Positions 41,166 through 50,570 of a stretch of 64,000 nt of DNA are shown piece after piece (position 1 is the first letter of the stretch; each line of letters opens with the position of its first letter). A program made the position numbers and the translations under genes. The DNA is from Nocardia mexicana NBRC 108244 (GTDB lineage Bacteria > Actinomycetota > Actinomycetes > Mycobacteriales > Mycobacteriaceae), in the NCBI RefSeq assembly GCF_001613165.1, contig NZ_BDBV01000074.1, positions 1 through 64,000 on the forward strand, read 5' to 3'. Under the pieces are notes generated by a model, which was given only the letters and a program-made list of their open reading frames with translations, ran no database searches and was not told where the DNA came from.

Positions 41166-41932
41166 GCGTCAGCGAGATGGCCCACGAGGTCATGGATGTT
41201 GCCGAAATAATGCACGGCACCACCTCGGAGTCGAACGACGGCACCGCCGTGTCGGGGAACTCCGGAGTTTCCGCGGTACCGGGCGGCACCACCGACGTGC
41301 GCCGGGTGCTGCTGGTCTGGGACGCCCCGAACCTCGACATGGGTCTGGGCGCCATCCTCGGCGGTCGGCCCACCGCCGCGTATCGCCCCCGGTTCGATGC
41401 CCTCGGCCGGTGGCTGCTGGCCCGCACCGCCGAACTGTCGGTGGGCAGCGTGCAGCGCGTCGAGGCCGAGGCGACGGTGTTCACCAATATCGCGCCCGGC
41501 ACCGCCGACGTGGTGCGGCCGTGGGTCGAGGCGCTGCGCAATGTCGGCTACGCGGTCTTCGCCAAGCCCAAGATCGACGAGGACTCCGACGTCGACAGCG
41601 ACATGCTGGCGCATATCGAGGCGCGGCGCCGGGGCGCCGGACTGGCCGGGATCATGGTGGCCTCCGCCGACGGCCAGGCCTTCCGCGAGCCGCTCGAGGA
41701 GCTCGCGGCCGGCGGAATTCCGGTGCAGGTGCTGGGATTCCGTGAGCATGCGAGCTGGGCGGTGACGTCCGATATCCTCGAGTTCATAGACCTCGAGGAC
41801 ATCCCGGGCGTGTTCCGCGAACCGCTGCCCCGGGTCAGCCTCGACTCGCTGCCCGAAGAAGGAGCCTGGCTGCAGCCCTTCCGACCGCTGTCGGCCCTGC
41901 TCACCTCCCGCCCCGCTCAAGGAGTCGCTTAG
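41162..41932 (+). CDS. NYN (PIN-like) domain protein (Rv0207c-like)
   Basis: The 256-residue protein has a NYN nuclease-like core starting VLLVWDAPNLDMGLGAILGG, with the first catalytic-type Asp. Acidic residues follow in KPKIDEDSDVDSDMLAHIEARR and in VASADGQAFREPLEEL, the pattern of a metal-dependent ribonuclease. The N-terminal 40 residues are Ser/Thr/Gly-rich. The first codons, MSVSE, resemble the repeat just upstream, so the true start could be the ATG at 41177. The stop TAG shares its last base with the mmpL3 GTG, so the two are translated together. The RNA target is unknown. Confidence 0.85.
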   Translation: MSVSEMAHEVMDVAEIMHGTTSESNDGTAVSGNSGVSAVPGGTTDVRRVLLVWDAPNLDMGLGAILGGRPTAAYRPRFDALGRWLLARTAELSVGSVQRVEAEATVFTNIAPGTADVVRPWVEALRNVGYAVFAKPKIDEDSDVDSDMLAHIEARRRGAGLAGIMVASADGQAFREPLEELAAGGIPVQVLGFREHASWAVTSDILEFIDLEDIPGVFREPLPRVSLDSLPEEGAWLQPFRPLSALLTSRPAQGVA

Positions 41933-44900
41933 TGTTCACCCGCTGGGGCGACCTGGTCTACAGATTCCGCTACATCGTGCTCGGCCTGGCCGTGGCCGGA
42001 CTGCTCGGCCTCGGTGCCTACGGGATCGGTGTGGAGAACCATCTCAGCTCCAGCGGTTGGGACGATCCCGGGTCGCAGTCGACGCAGGCAGCCCGGCTGA
42101 AGGACGAGGTGTACGGGCGCGATCACAACAGCGACGTGATCGTGCTGTACACCGCGCCGGAGGGTAAGACCATCGACGATCCCGCATGGGGTCGCGAGAT
42201 CACCGACAGTCTCAACAGCCTGCCCAAGGAACATCCGGAGATCTCCAAGGTCAACGGCGCCTACTGGAAAACCGAGACCGGTGACGTGTCGCCGACGCTG
42301 TTCGGCTCCAAGGACAAGAAGTACGCCTTCGCGTCGATCGCCATCAAGGGCGACAACGACACCGAGATGGTGAACAACTTCCGCAAGGTCCGCGACGCCT
42401 TCGACATCCCCGGGGTGGACGTCCAGGTCGCGGGCCTGCAAGCGGTCGCCGGAACGTTGAACGACACCATCTCCGCCGACACCAAACGCATGGAGCTGCT
42501 GGCCATTCCCGCGGTCGGGGTGCTGCTGTTCTTCATCTTCGGCGGCATCGTCGCCGCGGCGCTGCCGCTGATCGTCGGCGGGCTCACCGTGGTCGGCGCC
42601 AACGGCATCGTGCGGGCGCTGACCAACTACACCGAGGTGAACTCGTTCGTCGGGGCGGTCGTCTCGATGATCGGCCTCGGCCTGGCCATCGACTACGGCC
42701 TGTTCATAGTCAGCCGATTCCGAGAAGAGTTGGCGGAGGGATACACCACCGGGCAAGCGGTGCGGCGTTCGGTGATGACCGCCGGGCGCACCGTGACCTT
42801 CTCCGCCGTCATGATCATCGCGGCGAGTGCGGGCATGCTGCTGTTCCCGCAGGGCTTCCTCAAATCGATCGGCTACGCCACCATCGCCACGGTGCTGCTG
42901 GCCGCGCTGGCCTCGATCACGATCCTGCCCGCGCTGCTGGCCATTCTCGGCAAGCGCGTCGATGCGCTGGGCCTCAAGTGGTTCCGCAAGACCAAGACCG
43001 CCGAGGAGATCGAGAACGGTTTCTGGGGGCGCAGCACGCAGTGGGTGATGAAGCATCCGCTCAAGATCGCGATTCCCATCGTCATCGTCCTGCTGCTGCT
43101 GATCATCCCGGTGAAGAACCTGAAGTTCGGCGGCATCAGCGAGACCTACCTACCACCGGACAATCCGACCCGCGTCGCGCAGCAGAACTTCGACAAGATC
43201 TTCCCGCTGCGCAAGACCGACCCGATCCAGCTGGCCATCGTCACCGACAACCCGCGCGAGATCTACGGGGTGCTGAAGCAGGCCAACAGCATCGAGGGAT
43301 TCACCGCCGACTTCCCCACGCCGAAGGTGCCGCCCAACGGCTCCAACGTGTGGACGTCGGAGGCGACGCTGAACGCCGACGCCGATCCCAACACGGTCAT
43401 CGACGAGCTACGTGCGTTGGAGATGCCCGACGACGTGGAGTTGCTCGTGGGCGGTCAACCCGCGATGGAGAAGGACAGCGTCGACGCATTGCTCGACCGG
43501 ATGCCGCTCATGATCGCGCTGGTCCTGTTCGTCACCACGGTGCTGATGTTCCTGACCTTCGGCTCACTGGTGCTGCCGATCAAGGCCGCATTGATGAGCG
43601 CGCTCGGTCTCGGTTCGACGCTGGGCATTCTGACCTGGATCTTCGTCGACGGCCACGGCGCGTCACTGCTGAACTTCACACCCCAGCCGATCATGTCGCC
43701 GGTGCTGGTGCTGATCATCGCGATCATCTACGGCCTATCCACCGACTACGAGGTATTCCTCATGTCGCGCATGGTGGAGGCGCGCAGTCTGGGGGCCAGT
43801 ACCACCGAGGCGGTGCGCATCGGCACCGCGCAGACCGGTCGCATCATCACCGCCGCAGCGCTGATCCTGCTGGTGGTCGTCGGTGCGTTCGCATTCTCCG
43901 ATCTGGTGATGATGCAGTACATCGCCTACGGCATGATGGCGGCGCTGTTCATCGACGCCACCGTGCTCCGCATGCTGCTCGTCCCGGCCACGATGAAACT
44001 GCTCGGCGACGACTGCTGGTGGGCGCCGAAGTGGATGAAGAAGATTCAGCAGAAGATCGGCCTCGGCGAGCCCATCCTCGATGACGAGCGCCCGGGCAGC
44101 GACAGCGTGGTCGACCTGGTGAAGACCACCCCGGTCACCGATCCGGTGACCCAACAGATCCCGGTCATGCCCGATGGCACGCCCTCCAAGCCCGCCCGCA
44201 AGATACTCAAGCGGCCGCGGTTCATCGGTGGCGTGGACGGCGACGCACCCACGCAGCAACTGGGTGTGATCAAGACCGAGCCTCGGCCCTCGGGTGACAC
44301 CCCCGGGTCCTCCGGCGACTCGGGCACCGAGACCTCCGGCGACGCCGGACAGAGTGGGCCGCAGACGTTTTCGAGCTTCCCGTCCGCGAACCCGGACGCG
44401 CCGAGGCTGAACCTGAGTACCTCGGAGCCGAAGCTGGACCTGGGTACGTCACAGCCGAACCCAAATCTCGGCACGTCATCGACGCTGAATCTCGGCACGT
44501 CACAGCCGAATCCGTCCGGCTCCACGGGCGCGGCCACGCCGGTGGACAACCCGGGTATGTTCGCGCCGCAGACCACGCCGCAGACCAATCTGCGGCTGCC
44601 GCGGTCGATCGAGCCGCAGTCCGGGGTCATCGGCGTGACACCGAGTGCGGATGTGCCACAGGCGGATCCGGAGCCGCACGGGCCCTCGACGCCGCCCGCC
44701 GTATCGACGCCGCAGTCGGCGCGGCCCCCGCTCCCGCCGCGCACCGTGCCCCAGCATCCGACCGATTCGACCCAGCCGACGCAACCGCAGGAACCGGCCC
44801 GGTCGCAGTACCCGGCCCAACCCGACGATCCGGGCCGGCCGCTGGACTCGGACCGGTCGGAGGACGCCACGGGGTCGCAGGAGCCGGGCCGGCCCACGGG

Positions 44901-45501
44901 CACGACACCGCGGGTGCTGCCGCCGCAGCCGAGCGCAGCGAAGGTGGCGCCGCATCCGGCCACCCGCGCCCAGCAGTTCCACTCGCACGAGGCGCAGGGT
45001 CGGGAATCCGATTCTCCCGCACCGTATCCCACGACGGCACCGGAGCAACAACGGTCCGCGGCACCGGAGCAGCGGCCCTTCTCGGAGCCGGAACGACAGG
45101 GTTTCGCGGCACCGGAGCAGCAACGCTTCGGGACGCCGGAACAGCAGAGTTTCGCGGCACCGGAGCACCAGGCTTACCCGGCACAGGGGAGCCAGGCTTA
45201 CCCGGAGCCCGAACACCAGGCTTACTCAGCGCAGGAGAATCAGGCTTACTCGGCACCTGAACACCAGGCATACTCGGCACCCGAGCAGCCCGCGGAGCCG
45301 GACGAGCCGCCCGCCCCGCAGGCCGAGGCCGATCCGCCCGATGATTCCAACCGCAACAGCATCGAGCGGTGGATGGCCGACCTGCGCTCCTCCCGCCGCA
45401 AGCCCGAGCAGCCCGATCCCGACGACGAGGGCAAGCACCGCGGCGGCGCGGGCCGCACCGTCAGCGTCAACGAGCTGCTGCGCCGCCAGAACCGCGACTG
45501 A
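41932..45501 (+). CDS. mmpL3: MmpL3-type RND transporter, trehalose monomycolate exporter
   Basis: The 1189-residue protein is longer than M. tuberculosis MmpL3 (about 944). Residues 1-750 are the RND core: helix 1 near 15-35, a first periplasmic domain, helices 2-6, a second periplasmic domain from about 400, and helices 8-12. The proton-relay Asp-Tyr pairs are present: Asp254-Tyr255 in GLAIDYGLF and Asp605-Tyr606 in GLSTDYEVF. Residues 760-1150 form a very long disordered cytoplasmic tail with LGTSQPN-type and octad repeats, ending in a basic segment. It exports trehalose monomycolate for the outer membrane. The start GTG overlaps the NYN stop. Confidence 0.95.
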   Translation: MFTRWGDLVYRFRYIVLGLAVAGLLGLGAYGIGVENHLSSSGWDDPGSQSTQAARLKDEVYGRDHNSDVIVLYTAPEGKTIDDPAWGREITDSLNSLPKEHPEISKVNGAYWKTETGDVSPTLFGSKDKKYAFASIAIKGDNDTEMVNNFRKVRDAFDIPGVDVQVAGLQAVAGTLNDTISADTKRMELLAIPAVGVLLFFIFGGIVAAALPLIVGGLTVVGANGIVRALTNYTEVNSFVGAVVSMIGLGLAIDYGLFIVSRFREELAEGYTTGQAVRRSVMTAGRTVTFSAVMIIAASAGMLLFPQGFLKSIGYATIATVLLAALASITILPALLAILGKRVDALGLKWFRKTKTAEEIENGFWGRSTQWVMKHPLKIAIPIVIVLLLLIIPVKNLKFGGISETYLPPDNPTRVAQQNFDKIFPLRKTDPIQLAIVTDNPREIYGVLKQANSIEGFTADFPTPKVPPNGSNVWTSEATLNADADPNTVIDELRALEMPDDVELLVGGQPAMEKDSVDALLDRMPLMIALVLFVTTVLMFLTFGSLVLPIKAALMSALGLGSTLGILTWIFVDGHGASLLNFTPQPIMSPVLVLIIAIIYGLSTDYEVFLMSRMVEARSLGASTTEAVRIGTAQTGRIITAAALILLVVVGAFAFSDLVMMQYIAYGMMAALFIDATVLRMLLVPATMKLLGDDCWWAPKWMKKIQQKIGLGEPILDDERPGSDSVVDLVKTTPVTDPVTQQIPVMPDGTPSKPARKILKRPRFIGGVDGDAPTQQLGVIKTEPRPSGDTPGSSGDSGTETSGDAGQSGPQTFSSFPSANPDAPRLNLSTSEPKLDLGTSQPNPNLGTSSTLNLGTSQPNPSGSTGAATPVDNPGMFAPQTTPQTNLRLPRSIEPQSGVIGVTPSADVPQADPEPHGPSTPPAVSTPQSARPPLPPRTVPQHPTDSTQPTQPQEPARSQYPAQPDDPGRPLDSDRSEDATGSQEPGRPTGTTPRVLPPQPSAAKVAPHPATRAQQFHSHEAQGRESDSPAPYPTTAPEQQRSAAPEQRPFSEPERQGFAAPEQQRFGTPEQQSFAAPEHQAYPAQGSQAYPEPEHQAYSAQENQAYSAPEHQAYSAPEQPAEPDEPPAPQAEADPPDDSNRNSIERWMADLRSSRRKPEQPDPDDEGKHRGGAGRTVSVNELLRRQNRD
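45034..45297 (+). repeat. In-frame 24-bp repeats encoding octads in the MmpL3 tail
   Basis: Eleven consecutive octads (about residues 1035-1122) follow the pattern small-A-P-E-x-Q-x-[F/Y], for example APEQQRF, APEHQAY and SAPEHQAY. The 3' units are the most alike at the DNA level, suggesting recent expansion. Confidence 0.8.
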
Positions 45502-45551
45502 GCCACGGCGGGCCATCCGGCGCGGCAATTCCGGCGGAGGCTCGGTCGATC

Positions 45552-46361
45552 TCAGGTCGTGGCGGCGGACCGGCGGCCGATGCTCGCGCGGATTTCGCTC
45601 GCTACCAAACCGGGGGCCTCGAGCATGGGGACGTGGCCGACGCCGGGAAGGATGCGGGACCGCATGGTCGGCGCCTGCGCCGCTGCGGTGTGCAGGCGCG
45701 GCGGCAGGACGCGGTCGTGTTCGCAGTACAGGATCGTGAGGGGTGTCGCGATATCGGTGAAGCGGCCGAAACCCGTTGCGAGGGCTGGATCTTCGGCGAG
45801 ATCATCGACGATGCGGCAGTGCCCGGGAGCCGCGGCGACGGCGGTGGCCAGGCGATGCGGGACCGCCGCGGGGCGGTAGGACAGCAACGGAACCACCAGG
45901 CTGCGCGCCATCGTGCGGGTCGCACCCGCACCGACGCCGATGACCGGTGCGAAGGCGCGATACTTGCGGAGCAGCTGCGCGGCGGTCCGAGTCTCCGAAT
46001 CCCACATGCCGCCCGGGGCGATGGCGGTCACCGTGCGGGCCCGGCCGCGTGCGGCCAGCTCCAGCGCCAGCCAGCCGCCCAGCGAGTTGCCGACCAGATG
46101 CGCTGTCTGCCAACCGGTCTCGTCCATCAGCTGCTCGGCGAAATCGGCCAGGGCGGCGAAGGTGGCCGGGCGTCGCACCACCGGCCCGCCCCAGTGCCCG
46201 GGCAGGGTGGGCGCCAAAACCGCGTGGTCGCCGGATAATTCGTCGAGCACCCCGCCCCACGACTGCCAGTTCAGCAACAGCCCGTGCAACAGCAGCAGCG
46301 GTTCGCCTCGCCCGGCACGGTATTGCGGCTCCGGTTCGGTCGCGCCCACGCCATCGGCCAT
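45552..46361 (-). CDS. Alpha/beta-hydrolase
   Basis: The 269-residue cytoplasmic hydrolase shows LLLLHGLLLNWQSW (oxyanion loop), the nucleophile elbow VGNSLGGWLALE near residue 92, an acidic residue in LYCEHDRVLPP and the catalytic His in GVGHVPMLEAP, so the catalytic triad is complete. There is no signal peptide. It ends convergently 50 bases from mmpL3. It probably hydrolyses a small ester or lipid, and nothing links it firmly to mycolate export apart from position. Confidence 0.85.
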   Translation of the reverse strand: MADGVGATEPEPQYRAGRGEPLLLLHGLLLNWQSWGGVLDELSGDHAVLAPTLPGHWGGPVVRRPATFAALADFAEQLMDETGWQTAHLVGNSLGGWLALELAARGRARTVTAIAPGGMWDSETRTAAQLLRKYRAFAPVIGVGAGATRTMARSLVVPLLSYRPAAVPHRLATAVAAAPGHCRIVDDLAEDPALATGFGRFTDIATPLTILYCEHDRVLPPRLHTAAAQAPTMRSRILPGVGHVPMLEAPGLVASEIRASIGRRSAATT

Positions 46362-46397
46362 GCACCGACAGTACCGGCCCGCCGGAGCGGCCGCCGG

Positions 46398-47096
46398 TCA
46401 GAAACCGGACATCAGGCGGCGCCACTGCGCCGCGAAAGGCTGTTTGGCCGTGACGGATCCGAACCGCAGCCTGCCCTGCACCACCACGTGCAGGGGGCCG
46501 ATAGGCGGGCCGGTGCGCACCTTGTTGTTCGCGCTGGAGCCGATCAGGTCCAGACCGTTGAGATCGACCGTCGCCTCCGCCGGGACGATGAGGGTGAGCG
46601 AACTGCCGAGGTCGTCCACGTGCAGCTCCACCACCTGGGTGGACATCGTCGCCTGGGTGAAGTCGAGGGTGACTCCCGACAGCAGGTTGTTCAGATACAG
46701 CACCGGCGGCACCTGCCACCGGCCCTTGCGCGTCACACCGGACAGCCGCGCCCGGATGGTGTTCCCGGTGGCCGTGGGGGCGGGCGGCGGGCCGCCGAAC
46801 GCCGGACGCCTAGGGGGCGGCGGCGCCGACATCGGGTTCGGCTGCCCGGCCAGGCGGATCCCGGGGAGATCGACCAGCACCGCGTTCAGCTCGCCGCGGG
46901 TCTTGGCGGCCAGCGCGGTATCCATGCGCTCGGTGAATTCGCCCAGCGACAGCATCCCGAGCCCCACCGCCCGCTGCAGCAGGGTGCCGACATGCTCGCG
47001 CTCGGCATCGGTCACCCGGAGATCGCGATCGCCCACCGGGCTCCCGGACTCCGGAACCGGCCGCGTACCAGGAGTGGAAACCGTCTCACCGCCCAT
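46398..47096 (-). CDS. DUF1707 (SHOCT-like) protein with a C-terminal LiaF-like domain
   Basis: The 232-residue protein starts at the ATG at 47096. Residues about 25-80 (LRVTDAEREHVGTLLQRAVGLGMLSLGEFTERMDTALAAKTRGELNAVLVDLP) are a DUF1707 helical module. After a Pro/Gly-rich linker comes a beta-rich domain (STQVVELHVDDLGSSLTLIVPAEATVDLNGLDLIG) like the LiaF/YvqF C terminus, linked in other bacteria to cell-envelope stress sensing. It lies just downstream of a two-component system in the same direction, 72 bases away, so a link with envelope-stress signalling is reasonable. Confidence 0.78.
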   Translation of the reverse strand: MGGETVSTPGTRPVPESGSPVGDRDLRVTDAEREHVGTLLQRAVGLGMLSLGEFTERMDTALAAKTRGELNAVLVDLPGIRLAGQPNPMSAPPPPRRPAFGGPPPAPTATGNTIRARLSGVTRKGRWQVPPVLYLNNLLSGVTLDFTQATMSTQVVELHVDDLGSSLTLIVPAEATVDLNGLDLIGSSANNKVRTGPPIGPLHVVVQGRLRFGSVTAKQPFAAQWRRLMSGF

Positions 47097-47168
47097 GCGA
47101 TCGAGGGTACCGACGGCGGCGTTCGCGCACATCAGGGCAATCCCTGAGTGACGAGTACGACCCCGCCG

Positions 47169-47849
47169 CTACTCCAGCCCCTGCTCGATCGCGTACCGGG
47201 TCAGCTCGACCCGGTTACCGAGTTGCAGTTTGCGCAGGGTGGCCTGGACGTGATTCTCCACCGTGCGGTGGCTCAGGCTCAGGCGGGTGGCGATCTGCTT
47301 GGCGGACAGGCCCTTCGCGACCAGCCGCAAAACCTCGGTCTCGCGCTCGGTGAGGGCCGGGCGGTGCGGTTCGTCGCGATCCGCGGGCGCCTGGGCGATG
47401 CGGCGGTATTCGCCGAGGACCAGGCCCGCCAAGCCGGGGGTGAACACCGCCTGCCCGGCCGCGGTGGCGCGGACGGCGGCGATCAGCTCCGCCGCCGATG
47501 CGCTCTTGACCAGGTAGCCGGTGGCACCGGCCTTGATCGCATCGAGCACGTCGTCGCGTTCGGCGGAGGCGGACAACACCAGCACCCGGCTCTGCGGCGA
47601 CACCCGCAGGATCTCCGCAGTGGCCTGGGCGCCGTTGCCGTCGGGCAGCTGCATATCCATCAGGACGACGGCGGGGCGGACCGCGGTCGCGCGGCGGGTG
47701 GCCGCGGCGACCCCGTCCGCCGTGGCGGTCACCTGGAAGCCCGCCTCGGCGAGGTCGCGCGAGACGCCGTCCCGCCACATCGGGTGGTCGTCCACCACCA
47801 TCACCGAGATGGTCTCGGCGGCAACGTCTTCGGTATCCGCAGTTCCCAT
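47169..47849 (-). CDS. NarL/LuxR-family response regulator
   Basis: The 226-residue regulator has a receiver domain with acidic pair Asp20-Asp21, phospho-acceptor Asp65 in VVLMDMQLPDG and conserved Lys in YLVKSASAAEL. A LuxR-type helix-turn-helix follows: LTERETEVLRLVAKGLSAKQIATRLSLSHRTVENHVQATLRKL. Its first 49 bases overlap the end of the histidine kinase gene, so the pair is translationally coupled. Targets probably include the adjacent DUF1707 gene. Confidence 0.93.
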   Translation of the reverse strand: MGTADTEDVAAETISVMVVDDHPMWRDGVSRDLAEAGFQVTATADGVAAATRRATAVRPAVVLMDMQLPDGNGAQATAEILRVSPQSRVLVLSASAERDDVLDAIKAGATGYLVKSASAAELIAAVRATAAGQAVFTPGLAGLVLGEYRRIAQAPADRDEPHRPALTERETEVLRLVAKGLSAKQIATRLSLSHRTVENHVQATLRKLQLGNRVELTRYAIEQGLE

Positions 47850-48976
47850 TCCGTCCCCTCCTCCGTGGTCAGTAGGTCGGCCACCCCACCCAGCGCCTCG
47901 ATGCGGCCGATGATCGAGCGCGACACCCCCATCCGTCCCTCCGCGGCGGCGTCCGCCAGGCGGCCGGGCGCGATACCCGGGCCGTCGTCGCGGACGCTGA
48001 CCACCACAGCATCACCCATATCCTCCAGCAGTACATAGGCTTTTGCGTCCGGCCCGGCGTGCCGTCCGGTGTTCGACAGCGCGGCGGCCGTGGCGGCGGC
48101 GATCTCGTGGGCCGTCCACTCCCCGACCGGTACCGCCTCCCCTGGTGTGGAGACGAAGACCGCCGAGGACGCCTGGGCGGTCAGCAGAGGGCGCAGATCG
48201 ACCTCGGCGCCGGTCTCGGCCCGGCGGCCCTGCTCGGAGATCAGCACCCGCAGCGCCACCTCCTGCTCCCCGGCATGCAGCGCCAATTCCTCTGTCTCAC
48301 CGCCGATTTCGGTACCTCGACGCTTGATGTAGCTGAGCACCTGCAGCACACCGTCGTGCACCTCGCGCGCGAGCCGCTCTCGTTCCTCGGCGGCGGCGGT
48401 CAGGCGCACCGCGGCCTGCAGTTGCCGCTGCGCGCGGCGGGCGGTGTTGGCGGCCAGGCCGATCGCCAGCCCCACCGATACCAGCACCGGTGCGGTGGCA
48501 TCGCTCCACAGATCCAATTCCCACTGCTCGCGCACGACGATGCTCACCGCGGACACCAGGACCCCCGAGAGCACCCCGCCGATCGGACCCCACAGAATTG
48601 CCGCCGACATCACCGCATTCGCCGCCCACAGGGTGGTCGGCAGCGTCTGGTGCCCGTGGTACCAGTCGTAATCGGCGACCAGCCGGGTGCTGGCCATCAG
48701 CGCGATCACCACCGCGTGATCGCCGATCACCACGAGGGTGCGCAGCCGGGCCGCGTCGCCACTCCCCCACTGCGACAACAGGATCGCCGAGATCACCGAC
48801 CAGACCACGAGCACCCCGATCAGCGCCCAGCTGAGCCCCGGCTCGCGATAGTTGTCCACCGAATCGATCTGCTGACCTACCGCGTACAGGACGGTGACCA
48901 GCCGGAACACCTGCACCGCGCGCCACAGCGGAGTGGTTGCGGCAGTATCGGATTCGGAGCCGGTCCGCGCCCGCAT
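47801..48976 (-). CDS. Membrane sensor histidine kinase (MacS-like, NarL partner)
   Basis: This gives 391 residues from the ATG at 48976, chosen because GAGG lies six bases upstream; a GTG at 48988 would add four. About five membrane helices fill residues 20-170 with almost no extracellular loop, so it senses a membrane-borne signal. The HisKA_3 helix carries His207 in LAREVHDGVLQVLSY, and the ATPase domain has DDGPGIAPG. The pairing with a NarL-type regulator and a DUF1707/LiaF-like protein suggests cell-envelope stress sensing. Confidence 0.88.
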   Translation of the reverse strand: MRARTGSESDTAATTPLWRAVQVFRLVTVLYAVGQQIDSVDNYREPGLSWALIGVLVVWSVISAILLSQWGSGDAARLRTLVVIGDHAVVIALMASTRLVADYDWYHGHQTLPTTLWAANAVMSAAILWGPIGGVLSGVLVSAVSIVVREQWELDLWSDATAPVLVSVGLAIGLAANTARRAQRQLQAAVRLTAAAEERERLAREVHDGVLQVLSYIKRRGTEIGGETEELALHAGEQEVALRVLISEQGRRAETGAEVDLRPLLTAQASSAVFVSTPGEAVPVGEWTAHEIAAATAAALSNTGRHAGPDAKAYVLLEDMGDAVVVSVRDDGPGIAPGRLADAAAEGRMGVSRSIIGRIEALGGVADLLTTEEGTEWELRIPKTLPPRPSR

Positions 48977-49117
48977 CACCGGCCTCACCCCGCCGCCGAA
49001 CTCGGTGCCCGGTCACTCACGCCGCGATCGGGCACCGTCCCCACGGGCGCGCCGGTGCTCGACTCGACAGCGGATGCCGCGGTGGCGCATCGGCCCGCCG
49101 CACCTCGCGCGCCATGC

Positions 49118-50440
49118 TCAGCCGTCGCCTGCATCACTGGACTCTTCTCGGCCGGACCGTCCCGCTCCGGGTGACTCGGAACCTCTTGTTCCCATGCTGA
49201 TTCCGGGAATCGGATCCCGCCCGGGTTTGTCCGGCTCGGCGTGGTACATCGGATCACCCGGGTCGCCCGTGTTGAGTTCCTGATAGAGCTCCTCGGGATC
49301 GTCGGCCAGCAGCGAGCGGATGGCCGTGTTCAGCACCGCCACGAACGGCACCGCGAGCAGGCCCCCGGCGATGCCCGCCAGCACCACGCCGGCGGTGATC
49401 GCCAGCACCACCGCCAGCGGATGGATCCGGACCGCCCGGCCGAGCAGCAGCGGTTGCAGCACATGGCTTTCCAGCTGCATCACCGCGATCGTCACGCCGA
49501 GCACGATCAGCGCCGTCACCAGGCCCTTGGTCATCAGGGCCAGGAACACCGCGATCGAGCCGGCCAGCAGCGAGCCGATGATCGGGATGAACGCACCGAT
49601 GAACACCAGCGATGCCAGCGGCAGCGCCAGCGGCACATTGAGAATCGCCAGGCCCGCCCCGATCCCGATGGCGTCGACCGCGGCCACCGCCACCGTCGCG
49701 CGCACATAGCCGATCAGGGTTCCGAACCCGAGCTGCCCGGCGGTGCGCACCCGCTCCCGCTGTGCCGTCGGGATGATCCGGGTGACGTACTGCCAGATCT
49801 GATCGCCGCTGTAGAGGAAGAAGATGGCGATGAACAGGGTCAGGAACGCGCCGGTGAGGATCTCCCCGACCGCGGCCGCGGTGGTCAGCGCCCCGCTGGT
49901 GAGCGAATCCTGGTTGGACTCCAGGGTTTTGATGATGGTGTTGCCCGCATTGCGGATCTGATCGTTGCTCAGATGCAGGGGGCCGTTGATCAGCCAGTCC
50001 TGAATCGTATGGATGCTGGTCTTGAACTCGTCGGTCAGCTGCGGCACACCGTTGACGAACTGTTCGATGACGAAGGTGAAGACACCGGCCAGCAGGCCCA
50101 GCGACCCGACCAGCGCCACCAGCACCGCGATCCCGCGCGGCAGCCCCATCCGCTGCATCCAGTCCACCGCCGGGGACAGCAGGGCCGCCAGCAGCAGCCC
50201 GATCGCCAGCGGAATGACGACGGTGGTCAGGCGCTGCGCGAGATAGGCGACCGACAGCACCGCGACCAGGATCAGCAGCAGCCGCCAGGACCACTCGGCC
50301 GCCTCCCGCACCAGCGGATGCACCGCATCGGCCGCGCGGCGAGCGGGGCGCTCCCGCACCGCGGTCCCCCCGCCCGGCTGCGACGCCGGGACGCTCCCGG
50401 CGGTGTCGCTGTTGTCGCGGCCGTTCCCCACGTCACTCAC
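49118..50440 (-). CDS. AI-2E family transporter (Rv0205-like)
   Basis: The 440-residue protein has seven or eight membrane helices and the family blocks VVIPLAIGLLLAALLSPAVDWMQRMGLPRGIAVLVAL near the start and ESHVLQPLLLGRAVRIHPLAVVLAITAGVVLAGIAGGLLAVPFVAVL near the end. Family members are permeases or ion antiporters; autoinducer export is established for only one. N- and C-terminal tails are polar and disordered. An AI-2E protein also lies close to mmpL3 in M. tuberculosis, but the two are separated here by four genes. The substrate is unknown. Confidence 0.9.
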   Translation of the reverse strand: MSDVGNGRDNSDTAGSVPASQPGGGTAVRERPARRAADAVHPLVREAAEWSWRLLLILVAVLSVAYLAQRLTTVVIPLAIGLLLAALLSPAVDWMQRMGLPRGIAVLVALVGSLGLLAGVFTFVIEQFVNGVPQLTDEFKTSIHTIQDWLINGPLHLSNDQIRNAGNTIIKTLESNQDSLTSGALTTAAAVGEILTGAFLTLFIAIFFLYSGDQIWQYVTRIIPTAQRERVRTAGQLGFGTLIGYVRATVAVAAVDAIGIGAGLAILNVPLALPLASLVFIGAFIPIIGSLLAGSIAVFLALMTKGLVTALIVLGVTIAVMQLESHVLQPLLLGRAVRIHPLAVVLAITAGVVLAGIAGGLLAVPFVAVLNTAIRSLLADDPEELYQELNTGDPGDPMYHAEPDKPGRDPIPGISMGTRGSESPGAGRSGREESSDAGDG

Positions 50441-50570
50441 GTCGCGAGCCTATCCGCACCACCCGACACGGGCACGTGAGCGCGCGGAACGGCGCCGCGC
50501 GACGTGCGGCGGTCACCGCCCGCGGGAGCACCGGCGGTCCGGAACGGCCCGAAACGCTAGATTGGTCCTC

